Shown here piece after piece: positions 1-7,131 of a stretch of DNA of 64,000 nucleotides (its first letter is position 1; every line of letters starts with the position of its first letter). The stretch lies in assembly GCF_001886185.1 (NCBI RefSeq), contig NZ_JXLA01000019.1, positions 17,242-81,241 on the forward strand, in the 5' to 3' direction. The DNA comes from Enterococcus raffinosus (lineage in GTDB: Bacteria; Bacillota; Bacilli; Lactobacillales; Enterococcaceae). A program made the position numbers and the translations under genes. A model generated the notes under the pieces. That model ran no database searches, had not been told where the DNA came from, and saw only the letters and a list, made by a program, of their open reading frames with translations.

Positions 1-237
1 TAGAGCATCCAAGGTATCCAACGAGCCATTATCGAAAACAACGACCTTCTCAGGGTTCTTTGGTACAGTCACTTTGCCATTCGAATCTTGAACCTCCATC
101 GTCTTTGCCTCTTTGACTGTACTACTTGTCGCTGCTTTGTCGGTAGAAGCACTGGTACTTTCACCGTTCGTTGAGCCGCAGCCCGCCAAACCTGCCCCTA
201 GCAACACCAAAGATAAGCCAACTATATATTTTTTCAT
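1..237 (-). CDS. Siderophore ABC transporter substrate-binding lipoprotein (partial)
   Basis: Only the N-terminal 79 codons are inside the window; the gene runs off the left edge. It begins with a lipoprotein signal peptide (Lys-Lys, hydrophobic core, lipobox LAGC with the acylated Cys at residue 20), then a Ser/Thr-rich linker, then a segment (VTVPKNPEKVVVFD) typical of the start of FecB/FatB-type binding domains. The protein would be anchored outside the membrane and deliver a ferric siderophore to the permeases encoded just upstream. A good ribosome binding site (GGAGGAAGAAGG) lies at 239-250. It is the last gene of the minus-strand uptake operon. The family is assigned from the short visible part plus context, so the exact ligand is unknown. 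Confidence 0.85.
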   Translation of the reverse strand, partial: MKKYIVGLSLVLLGAGLAGCGSTNGESTSASTDKAATSSTVKEAKTMEVQDSNGKVTVPKNPEKVVVFDNGSLDTLDAL

Positions 238-301
238 TCCTTCTTCCTCCTAATTTATCGTTAAAAAACTCAAGGTTGATGAGTTTGATACCTAAAAATG
301 T

Positions 302-1060
302 TTAATTAAAATACATACAGAAGCGTTTGCCATCTAGCTCGCAGATTTTGATCTCCATATCGTATAGGGCATTCAAAATCTGTGGCTGGATCATCTCCTC
401 CATCGTTCCGTGGGCAAAAATTTCGCCCGCCTTCATCGCAACGATCTCATCGGCATAGGTCGCCGCAAAGTTAATGTCATGGATCACCAATAAAATGGTC
501 TTGTGTTCTTCTTCTACTAAGCGACGCAAGGTTTTCATCAGCTGTACCGCATGACTCATGTCTAAGTTATTCAAAGGTTCATCTAATAAAATGTATTCCG
601 TATCTTGGGCTAGAATCATCGCGATATAGGCCCGCTGTAATTGTCCGCCAGATAACGTATCAATTTTTTCCTCCGCCATTTCCACTAGCCCTAGTTTTTC
701 TAAGGCGTAATCGATCATCTCCAGATCGTCTCTGGTTAGGCGGCCTTTTGAATAGGGGAAGCGGCCAAAGCCTACAAGCTCACGGACAGTGATCCGCAGA
801 TTGACGCCATTGCTTTGCTTTAGGATTGATAATTTTTGTGACAGCTCATTGGAACGCCAAGCCTTTACCTCATTGTGATCGAGATAGATTTGCCCGGCAT
901 CAATGGAGATCAACCGACTGATCATCGACAGCAGGGTACTTTTGCCAGCACCGTTTGGTCCGATAAAAGCCGTCAGCTTCTCTTCTTTAATGGGCAAACT
1001 CACTTCAGAGATGACTTTCTTCATCCCGTAATTCTTTGATACGTCATTTAGCTCGATCAT
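302..1060 (-). CDS. Ferric-siderophore ABC transporter ATP-binding protein
   Basis: A 252-residue FecE/CeuD/YclP-type ATPase that powers siderophore import. Walker A GPNGAGKST is at residues 34-42, the signature LSGGQ at 136-140 and Walker B with DEP near 160, all intact; a switch histidine follows in VIHDIN. The start overlaps the stop of the permease gene by four bases (ATGA), the usual sign of translational coupling. It sits third in the order permease-permease-ATPase-lipoprotein, which matches known catechol siderophore importers of Firmicutes. The substrate cannot be read from the sequence. Confidence 0.95.
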   Translation of the reverse strand: MIELNDVSKNYGMKKVISEVSLPIKEEKLTAFIGPNGAGKSTLLSMISRLISIDAGQIYLDHNEVKAWRSNELSQKLSILKQSNGVNLRITVRELVGFGRFPYSKGRLTRDDLEMIDYALEKLGLVEMAEEKIDTLSGGQLQRAYIAMILAQDTEYILLDEPLNNLDMSHAVQLMKTLRRLVEEEHKTILLVIHDINFAATYADEIVAMKAGEIFAHGTMEEMIQPQILNALYDMEIKICELDGKRFCMYFN

Positions 1061-2025
1061 TTTTGCCGTCTCCTCTCATAAATGATTTTCCAGATAAAAT
1101 ACAAGCCGCCGACAAATTGTGTCACCACACTGACTGTCGTCTTTAACTGGAAGACCTGTTCGACTAAAAATTGGCTGCCGATCAAAAAGATCATTCCTAG
1201 TAAAACGGCGGTAGGGAACAGATAGCTGTGGCGATAGGTGGGCATCAGCTGATAGCTGATGTTGGCGACAATAAAGCCTAAAAAGGTAATAGGGCCCACC
1301 AATGCCGTCGCGGTTCCAGTCAAGAGACTGACTAAAAATAAGATCAGAATTTGAAATTTGTTTAGTGAGATTCCTAGATTGGTCGCTTGATCTCCCCCTA
1401 AATGCAAGACATCCAGGTAACGATTGGCAGCAAATAAAAGGAGGGACCCTAGGATAATGATGCCAGCCGCCAAGCCTAAATGCGTCGTATTGATATTTCC
1501 AAAGCTGGCAAAGAGCCGTCCCTGCAACAGATCGTATTCATTGGGGTCCATCATGACCTGTAAAAAATTGCTGGTGCTGCTGAATAAGGTTCCAAAGATC
1601 ATCCCCAGCATCAGTAGGATGAATAGATCGTTTTGCTGCCGCTTCAGCAAGACCTTCGCTAGCAGCAAGCTCAACAGCGCCATCAAAAGAATACTGATCA
1701 AAAAGGTGGAGGTCTGCTCCTGCGACAGCATGTTGACTCCGCCGATAATGAAAAACAGCAAGGTTTGAATCAACACGTATAAGGAATCCAGGCCCAAAAT
1801 ATTTGGGGTTAAAAATTGATTTTGTGTCATAGTTTGAAAGCTGATGGTCGCCATTCCTGTCGCCAGGGCAACAAGTAAAAAGGCCGCCACTTTTTTCCCT
1901 CGCAGCATCCATGCAAACTGAAAGTTCCCATAGGTGTTATATGTCAGATAAAGACCGCACAAGAGCAGAACGATCAGGACAAGACTAGCTAAAAGCAGCT
2001 CCTTTTTTGGCAGAGATCGTTTCAT
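1057..2025 (-). CDS. Siderophore ABC transporter permease (second)
   Basis: A 322-residue FecCD-family membrane protein with about nine hydrophobic helices. The stretches GLDSLYVL and the late VGPITFLGFIVANI are typical of the family; the latter is the cytoplasmic coupling region that contacts the ATPase. It pairs with the next permease to form the heterodimeric channel. It overlaps the upstream permease gene by four bases and the ATPase gene by four bases, so the operon is tightly coupled. It resembles YclO/CeuC rather than the first permease, because an N-terminal charged region is followed directly by a TM helix. Confidence 0.93.
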   Translation of the reverse strand: MKRSLPKKELLLASLVLIVLLLCGLYLTYNTYGNFQFAWMLRGKKVAAFLLVALATGMATISFQTMTQNQFLTPNILGLDSLYVLIQTLLFFIIGGVNMLSQEQTSTFLISILLMALLSLLLAKVLLKRQQNDLFILLMLGMIFGTLFSSTSNFLQVMMDPNEYDLLQGRLFASFGNINTTHLGLAAGIIILGSLLLFAANRYLDVLHLGGDQATNLGISLNKFQILILFLVSLLTGTATALVGPITFLGFIVANISYQLMPTYRHSYLFPTAVLLGMIFLIGSQFLVEQVFQLKTTVSVVTQFVGGLYFIWKIIYERRRQK

Positions 2026-2969
2026 GCACGTCTCCTCCTAACCAATAGATAAATAAATATCAGACTACCTAAAATCCCTACTGTTAGACTGACAGGCACT
2101 TCATAGGGGGCGATGACGATGCGGGAAATAATATCGCAGGCCATTAAAAACAAACTGCCGCTCAACGCGGTAATCCATAGATTTTGCTTTACATGATCTC
2201 CATAGATCAGGGAAACGATATTTGGAACGATCACGCCTAAAAAAGGCACTGTCCCTACCATGATCAATACCAATCCGCTGGCGGCAGCGACCAAACCGAT
2301 CCCAAGCATTTGCATCAACCGATAATTGACACCTAAATTAACCGCCACATCTTCACCTAAGCCAACAATTGTGAAGGAATAGGCAAATAGATAAATGATG
2401 AAAAATAAAGGAATCGTCAGATAGAGCAGCTCATAGCTGCCTTTGGCGACTAACGAAAAGTTTCCCTGCAGCCAGGAGGACATATTTTGGATCAGTTGAA
2501 ACTGATAAGCAAAAAAGGTCGCGACAGAACCAACGATATTGCCGAACATCACACCCAGCAAAGGCAAAAATATTGGATCTTTATTTGGAAGCAGTCGGCT
2601 TAGTCCTAAAAAAATCAAGGTTCCGAGAAAAGCAAAAACAAAGGCGGCAAGCGTCCGAATACTGGTAGAGGCATTTGGCAGAAAAAGCATTACCAGTAAA
2701 ATCCCCAATCGAGCACTATCCATCGTGCCCGCTGTTGTTGGTGAAACAAATTTATTTTGTGTGAGATGCTGCATAATCAGACCGCAAATACTCATCGTCG
2801 CGCCGGCTAAAAGCAAGCTGACGGTTCGCGGAACACGCGTAGTGGCTAGGATCAGCCATTGCTCAGAATCGCCTCGAAGCAACCCCTGCAGCATCAACTC
2901 TTTGACTCCGATAAATAAAGAGAGAGCGCTTAACAAAAGTAGACCAAGTATAATTCCTTTTCTTTTCAA
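2022..2969 (-). CDS. Siderophore ABC transporter permease (first)
   Basis: A FecCD-family permease of YclN/CeuB type, first gene of the operon. The coupling motif region VGTVPFLGVIVPNI is present near residue 240. An ATG further upstream at 3005 is in frame, but it lies inside the Fur box and lacks a ribosome binding site. A TTG at 2969 is preceded by AAGGGGTGAG at proper distance, giving a 315-residue protein starting MKRKGIILG, which I prefer. A promoter and Fur box lie just upstream, so expression should rise under iron limitation. Function is well supported; the start choice is an inference from the ribosome binding site. Confidence 0.92.
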   Translation of the reverse strand: MKRKGIILGLLLLSALSLFIGVKELMLQGLLRGDSEQWLILATTRVPRTVSLLLAGATMSICGLIMQHLTQNKFVSPTTAGTMDSARLGILLVMLFLPNASTSIRTLAAFVFAFLGTLIFLGLSRLLPNKDPIFLPLLGVMFGNIVGSVATFFAYQFQLIQNMSSWLQGNFSLVAKGSYELLYLTIPLFFIIYLFAYSFTIVGLGEDVAVNLGVNYRLMQMLGIGLVAAASGLVLIMVGTVPFLGVIVPNIVSLIYGDHVKQNLWITALSGSLFLMACDIISRIVIAPYEVPVSLTVGILGSLIFIYLLVRRRRA

Positions 2970-2990
2970 GAACTCACCCCTTAGATAAGT

Positions 2991-3009
2991 GATAATGATT
3001 CTCATTCTC
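2991..3009 (-). promoter_or_regulatory. Fur box
   Basis: The sequence GATAATGATTCTCATTCTC matches the classical 19-base Fur consensus (GATAATGATAATCATTATC) closely, with perfect left and centre parts. It lies between the predicted -10 element and the TTG start of the first permease gene, where bound Fur would block transcription. Confidence 0.8.
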
Positions 3010-3020
3010 TCTGTTTATAA

Positions 3021-3049
3021 AGTTTAGGTGAAAAGCAAAACAAATGCAA
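3021..3049 (-). promoter_or_regulatory. Promoter of the siderophore uptake operon
   Basis: On the minus strand TTGCAT (3044-3049) and TAAACT (3021-3026) are separated by 17 bases, a good match to a sigma-A promoter. The Fur box follows immediately downstream. Overlapping alternatives such as TATAAA a few bases on are possible. Confidence 0.55.
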
Positions 3050-3195
3050 GTTATTTTTTAAGAATAGTTGCTGTAAAAATAACTTAGTCAAGTACCGACA
3101 GGTCTCATTTTGCTGATTTCTGCAGGAGTCTTAACGAAGAGAGGAAGAAGGCGGTTTGTTTGAAGCAATTGTGTAAAACTGAATTTAGTCATAGA

Positions 3196-3224
3196 AAAAA
3201 AGACTAGGATTTTTCCCAGTCTTT
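3196..3224 (-). terminator. Intrinsic terminator after the DUF4177-like gene
   Basis: Read on the minus strand, AAAGACTGGG pairs with CCTAGTCTTT (one mismatch) across a short A-rich loop and is followed by a run of T. It sits just after the stop of the gene at 3237-3437. Confidence 0.65.
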
Positions 3225-3236
3225 AAGTCCAAGCTG

Positions 3237-3437
3237 CTATTTTTCTTTTCTAAATGTTACGAGGATCGCGCTTCTTGTCGCAATCACATTCGGCATATAA
3301 GAATGGGTAACAAATTCCCATCCTTCTGCTGATCGAGTATTGATTAGATCATCTAACCGATCCAGATCTTCCACACTTGCACTATCCTTAAACCATTTTA
3401 TCGATGTTTCCAATACTTCGCTTTTGTATACCCACAT
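3237..3437 (-). CDS. DUF4177-like small protein
   Basis: A 66-residue cytoplasmic protein starting MWVYKSEVLE with the later AEGWEFVTHSYMPN segment. The pattern of an N-terminal W-x-Y-K strand, a middle helix and an A-E-G-W-E turn fits the small DUF4177 family, whose function is unknown. AAAGGAGG lies upstream of the ATG. It stands alone between the iron operon and the MerR regulator with its own terminator. The family call rests on memory of the motif. Confidence 0.65.
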   Translation of the reverse strand: MWVYKSEVLETSIKWFKDSASVEDLDRLDDLINTRSAEGWEFVTHSYMPNVIATRSAILVTFRKEK

Positions 3438-3546
3438 AATTAAATGCCTCCTTTTCTTCCATTATAAAATAAAAGAACAATGAGAAGAAAAATCGAAAGT
3501 ATTGTTTCAAAAGAAGCGCTGGGAACGAAAGTGAGACTATTTTCGT

Positions 3547-3578
3547 CGCTGATAAGAAACTATAGTTTCCTATCAGCG
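3547..3578. repeat. Near-perfect palindrome overlapping the MerR gene stop
   Basis: A 32-base inverted repeat (CGCTGATA, one mismatch, GAAAC, central TATA, and the mirror image) overlaps the stop codon of the MerR gene. It could fold as a long hairpin at the mRNA 3' end, but no T-run follows on the minus strand, so a terminator role is not clear. Confidence 0.6.
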
Positions 3579-3938
3579 GTCTCTGTCTGCCAGCATTTCT
3601 TTATAAGTCTTTTGTTTCTCTTCTAAAAAGGTCAGATGCTGCTCAATTTTTCTTTTTTCCGTTAGCAGGCGATTCCTTTGGGTAGCCAGAAGCTTCATAC
3701 GCTTTTCGATGGTTTGATCGCCTTGGCTGCGCAACTGAGAATATTTTTTGATCGACTCCAAATCCATCCCGGTATGTTTTAGGCGGTGAATGAAGCGCAG
3801 CCACTCGACATCGGCCTCACTGTATTCACGATAGCCGCTTTTATTTTTGGCGGGAGCACTGATTCCCAGTTCCTCATAGTAACGTAGTGTCGGCACACTG
3901 AAGCCGATCATTTTCGACACCTCACTGATTTTATACAT
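3573..3938 (-). CDS. MerR family transcriptional regulator
   Basis: A 121-residue regulator with the MerR winged HTH at the N terminus (MYKISEVSKMIGFSVPTLRYYEELG region, residues 1-26) and a C-terminal coiled-coil dimerisation helix rich in Lys, Glu and Gln. There is no cysteine-rich metal-binding loop, so it is of the small-molecule/stress type (YraB/AdhR-like) rather than a metal sensor. It is divergent to the CMD protein gene at 4037, and the promoter of that gene has the 19-base spacer that MerR proteins act on. It probably controls that gene and perhaps the SDR gene. Confidence 0.9.
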   Translation of the reverse strand: MYKISEVSKMIGFSVPTLRYYEELGISAPAKNKSGYREYSEADVEWLRFIHRLKHTGMDLESIKKYSQLRSQGDQTIEKRMKLLATQRNRLLTEKRKIEQHLTFLEEKQKTYKEMLADRDR

Positions 3939-3976
3939 CTGTTCTCTCCTTCGTTCGATTTTTTTTACTTAATCCC

Positions 3977-4007
3977 TTGCTATAAAGTCCACTTGATAGT
4001 TTATAGT
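3977..4007 (+). promoter_or_regulatory. MerR-type promoter and operator with 19-base spacer
   Basis: TTGCTA (3977-3982) and TATAGT (4002-4007) are separated by 19 bases, longer than the usual 17. A dyad CTATAAA (3980-3986) / TTTATAG (4000-4006) fills the spacer. Stretched spacers with a central dyad are the hallmark of MerR-activated promoters. The site drives the CMD gene and sits just outside the divergent MerR gene. Confidence 0.7.
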
Positions 4008-4036
4008 ACTTTACCATAAGGGAGGCGAAAGCTGCT

Positions 4037-4414
4037 ATGTATGATAAAAGATTGGAACAAGGAATGAAAAATTTGAAGGCGATCGATGGTGAGGCTGGGG
4101 AACGTGTCATCCAGACGCTGGAAGGGATCGCCCCAGATGTTGGCCGCTACATTTTGGAATTTGCCTTTGGGGATATTTATGAAAAAGATACTCTTTCCTT
4201 TAGAGAACGGGAGATCATCACCATTACAAGTCTGTTAACACAAGGCGACACGAAAAATCAATTGATCGTCCATATTAACGGGTCATTGAATGTCGGTATC
4301 ACTAAAGAAGAAATCATCGAGGTTTTTACCCATTGTATTCCTTATGTTGGCTTTCCTAAGGTACTAAACGCGATTATGATTGCGAAGGAAGTTTTCGAAA
4401 CCAGAAAGCTTTAA
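4037..4414 (+). CDS. Carboxymuconolactone decarboxylase (CMD) family protein
   Basis: A 125-residue alpha-helical protein of the CMD/AhpD-like fold. The segments SFREREIITITSLLTQGDT and HINGSLNVGITKEEIIEVFTHCIPYVGFPK are diagnostic. The family includes decarboxylases and peroxidase-like proteins; only one Cys (in THC) is near the usual active region, so the CxxC pair of AhpD is absent and a redox role is doubtful. It is expressed from the MerR-type promoter upstream. The pairing of MerR, CMD and SDR genes suggests detoxification of a reactive carbonyl or similar compound, but that is inference. Confidence 0.9.
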   Translation: MYDKRLEQGMKNLKAIDGEAGERVIQTLEGIAPDVGRYILEFAFGDIYEKDTLSFREREIITITSLLTQGDTKNQLIVHINGSLNVGITKEEIIEVFTHCIPYVGFPKVLNAIMIAKEVFETRKL

Positions 4415-4444
4415 TGAGTAAATCCGCTCTTTTTTAACAAGCTA

Positions 4445-4485
4445 TTGACATTACCCTACCATCTTCGGTACCGTTAGGATAGCAC
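4445..4485 (+). promoter_or_regulatory. Putative promoter with dyad before the SDR gene
   Basis: A perfect -35 TTGACA (4445-4450) is followed by a dyad CCTAnC...GnTAGG centred about 4466. The -10 element is not clear. The arrangement resembles regulated promoters of the MerR group, so the same regulator might act here, but the dyad differs from the one at 3980-4006. Confidence 0.35.
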
Positions 4486-4521
4486 TAATGAATGCGCTAA
4501 CAAAAAGGAGGAGGTAAGGAT

Positions 4522-5289
4522 ATGTTTGATTTAAATGGAAAAGTAGCAGTAGTAACAGGTGCCAGCAGCGGGTTAGGTCGTGACGCGGCAATTGCGTATG
4601 CGGAAGCTGGCGCGGATGTGGTGTTATTAGCTAGACGCTTGGAAAGACTAGAAGAATTGGCGGAAGAAATCAAAAAGATGGGCCGTGATGTTCTAGCAAT
4701 TAAGATGGATGTAACAGACGAAGCGAACGTCAAGGCTGGAATCCAACAAGCATTTGACCACTTTGGTCATCTGGATATTTTACTGAACAATGCGGGGATC
4801 GCAGTAGGCGGCGGTGTCGACTCCTTGACGGTAGAAGACTTCGACAAATCAATGGACGTTAACGTGAAGGGAATCTTCCTCGTTAGCAAGTATGTTGTTA
4901 AGCACATGATGGACAATAATTATGGACGAATCGTCAATGTTGCGTCCATAAACGCGATTATGGCGGATAAAGAGGACGTGTTCATTCGTCATTCATACAA
5001 TGCTAGTAAAGCGGCAGTTTTAGGTTTGACTAAAGGAATGGCGGCCAGCTATGGGAAATACAATATCACAACCAATGCCATCGGACCAGGACTGTTTGAG
5101 TCTGAAATGACCGAAAATACCTTATTCAAATCCGATGACTTCTTAAATCTATATCAAGGCTTGAACCCAATGAGCCGTCCAGGCAAGCATGGTGAATTAA
5201 ATGGAACAATCCTTTACTTCTCCAGCGATGCGTCAAGTTATACTAATGGTCAATTCATCGTTGTTGACGGCGGCATGTCGATCGTATAA
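4522..5289 (+). CDS. SDR family NAD(P)-dependent oxidoreductase
   Basis: A 255-residue classical short-chain dehydrogenase. It shows TGASSGLG (residues 12-19) for nucleotide binding, NNAG (89-92), catalytic Ser142, and the YxxxK pair Tyr159/Lys163. An Arg-rich stretch after the second strand (LLARRLERL) suggests NADPH preference. The substrate is unknown; glucose 1-dehydrogenase or 3-oxoacyl reductase names are often given to such proteins. AAAGGAGGAGG precedes the ATG. It follows the CMD gene in the same direction, so the two may respond to the same stress. Confidence 0.93.
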   Translation: MFDLNGKVAVVTGASSGLGRDAAIAYAEAGADVVLLARRLERLEELAEEIKKMGRDVLAIKMDVTDEANVKAGIQQAFDHFGHLDILLNNAGIAVGGGVDSLTVEDFDKSMDVNVKGIFLVSKYVVKHMMDNNYGRIVNVASINAIMADKEDVFIRHSYNASKAAVLGLTKGMAASYGKYNITTNAIGPGLFESEMTENTLFKSDDFLNLYQGLNPMSRPGKHGELNGTILYFSSDASSYTNGQFIVVDGGMSIV

Positions 5290-5300
5290 GGAAAATAGTC

Positions 5301-5333
5301 GAAGCACTTTCTCAAATCGAGGAAGTGCTTTTT
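5301..5333 (+). terminator. Intrinsic terminator after the SDR gene
   Basis: GAAGCACTT pairs with AAGTGCTT across a 13-base loop, followed by TTTT. Confidence 0.75.
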
Positions 5334-5438
5334 GCTTTTTAAATTACTATCCTCATTTATTAGGATCTTTGCTACAATCAATAGGAAAGACAAAGACTTG
5401 AATCAATGGTGAAAACCAACAGAACAGGAAGGGTACAA

Positions 5439-6983
5439 ATGAAGAATTGTCCAAATTGTGGTCATGAAAATTTGGAAGATGCGCGTTTTTGCGAGGAATG
5501 CGGGCATCCGTTTACGTCAGAAAGCGTTGAAACATCGGAAATTTTCACTGAAGAAGAACAGCAACCACAACCGAAAAATGACCGCTTCTGTCCAAACTGT
5601 GGCGAATCAGTTCCGAAAGACGCTGATTTTTGTCCGAATTGCGGGCAACGATTGACGGCTGCGGTGGGACCAGCTCCTACAGCTAAAAAGCCGTTGTCAA
5701 AGAAGCAAAAAATCGGGATCAGCACGGGATTAGTGCTCATCGTATTATTAGTGGGCGGCTTTATGTTTGGCCGCCATTATTACAGCTATCCTCAGCAGCT
5801 GAGCCGTTTGGAGCGAACCTTCAAAACACAAGATCCTGAAAAAATGGCGGAGGTCATCACCTCGGAAGATTCCAACTATAAGGTATCCGCGGCAAATTTG
5901 AAAAAATTTATCAGCTACTATCAAGAAAGCAGCCACAAAGCAGATTTTGCTGATTTTTTGGCGGACTTAAAAAATAATCCCGGGCATTTAGAAGACTTTT
6001 CTGTTAAAACGAAAGGAAAATATCTTGGTCTGTTTCCGCGCTATCAGCTAGTGATTCAGCCGGTCTACTTGACGGTCACGACAGATCAAGCAGGGATGGA
6101 CTTATCTTTAGATGATAAAAAGCTGGCGACGTCAAAGGGCACCAATTATCAGACGACTTGGGGTCCGTTGACTCCGGGAAGTTATCAGGTGGAAGGAAAA
6201 TTAGACAGCGAGAAGTCCGTTTCGAAGCAATCGCTGATCCGCTATCACAATCCTGAATTTGAAACCGATAGCCATGTAGCAATGAATCTCCACAAAATTT
6301 CCTTCAAGGTTACCTCAAATATCGATGGGGCAAAGGTTCTGCTGAATAACAAGGAGGTCGCCACGATCGAAAAAGGGCAGGCGGAGATCAAGGATGTCGT
6401 TTGGCATCAGGGGATGGAGGTCCAGCTGGACTTTAAGACAGCCGGTGATTCACTAAAAAGTGATACGTATCAAATCGCAGCCAACGAGTTTCTGGCGGAT
6501 GACTATAACGCAGACAGCTATGCCTCGGAGATTAACCTGAACTTTGATCATGTCCAATCGGAAGCAGATGTGCAGAATTTCTTAGATAATTTATACAGCG
6601 ATTTGTCAGGCTATACGTCTAGATACGGAAGCTTTGGTTCCTCACAAAGAAGCGAGCTGGCAGAATATTTTGTCAACGGGCTGGGCAATGCGGACGAAAA
6701 AGACTTCGAGAAATTTATCAACGATATTCGCACGAGCGATAAAAAATCACGCGTCGATGCCAAAGCTAAAGTCGAATCGGTCAGTCTGACAGGCAAAGAC
6801 ATCTATACGGTCCAATACCTGATCTATTATGATACGGTTTACACCGACGACACGGAGGACGTGAGTCAGGTTTTCCGGTATAAGAAGGCTACATTGCGTT
6901 ATGACGAAGACGATGCCACCTTCCAAATAGATAATCTAGGTGGCGCGGAGAACTTCGAGACAGTGGATAGTGGTGGTGTTTAA
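5439..6983 (+). CDS. TcaA/YvbJ-like zinc-ribbon membrane protein
   Basis: I take the ATG at 5439 (RBS AGGAAGGG) over an in-frame ATG at 5406, because the protein then starts directly with its zinc ribbon; this gives 514 residues. Two four-Cys ribbons (CPNCG...CEECG and CPNCG...CPNCG) occupy about residues 3-75, followed by a Lys-rich stop-transfer region, one TM helix near 92-112 and a large extracellular part of repeated beta-rich segments. This is the layout of TcaA of staphylococci (linked to glycopeptide response) and Bacillus YvbJ. The zinc ribbons should be cytoplasmic. The gene is monocistronic between two terminators. Involvement in cell-envelope stress is inferred from the family. 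Confidence 0.8.
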   Translation: MKNCPNCGHENLEDARFCEECGHPFTSESVETSEIFTEEEQQPQPKNDRFCPNCGESVPKDADFCPNCGQRLTAAVGPAPTAKKPLSKKQKIGISTGLVLIVLLVGGFMFGRHYYSYPQQLSRLERTFKTQDPEKMAEVITSEDSNYKVSAANLKKFISYYQESSHKADFADFLADLKNNPGHLEDFSVKTKGKYLGLFPRYQLVIQPVYLTVTTDQAGMDLSLDDKKLATSKGTNYQTTWGPLTPGSYQVEGKLDSEKSVSKQSLIRYHNPEFETDSHVAMNLHKISFKVTSNIDGAKVLLNNKEVATIEKGQAEIKDVVWHQGMEVQLDFKTAGDSLKSDTYQIAANEFLADDYNADSYASEINLNFDHVQSEADVQNFLDNLYSDLSGYTSRYGSFGSSQRSELAEYFVNGLGNADEKDFEKFINDIRTSDKKSRVDAKAKVESVSLTGKDIYTVQYLIYYDTVYTDDTEDVSQVFRYKKATLRYDEDDATFQIDNLGGAENFETVDSGGV

Positions 6984-7005
6984 GCTTTTTAAAGAATGAT
7001 ACACG

Positions 7006-7041
7006 AAAAGGATGCTTTTCAATGTGAGAAGCATCCTTTTT
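7006..7041 (+). terminator. Intrinsic terminator after the TcaA-like gene
   Basis: AAAAGGATGCTTTTC pairs with GAAGCATCCTTTT across a short loop, ending in a T-run. Confidence 0.8.
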
Positions 7042-7131
7042 GCGTGTGCGGAGTAAAGAGAATAGCATCAAAAGTATTCGTGCTTTTTATTCAGATTTAT
7101 TTTAGACTGATGGAAAAGGAGTGTGAGCTAA

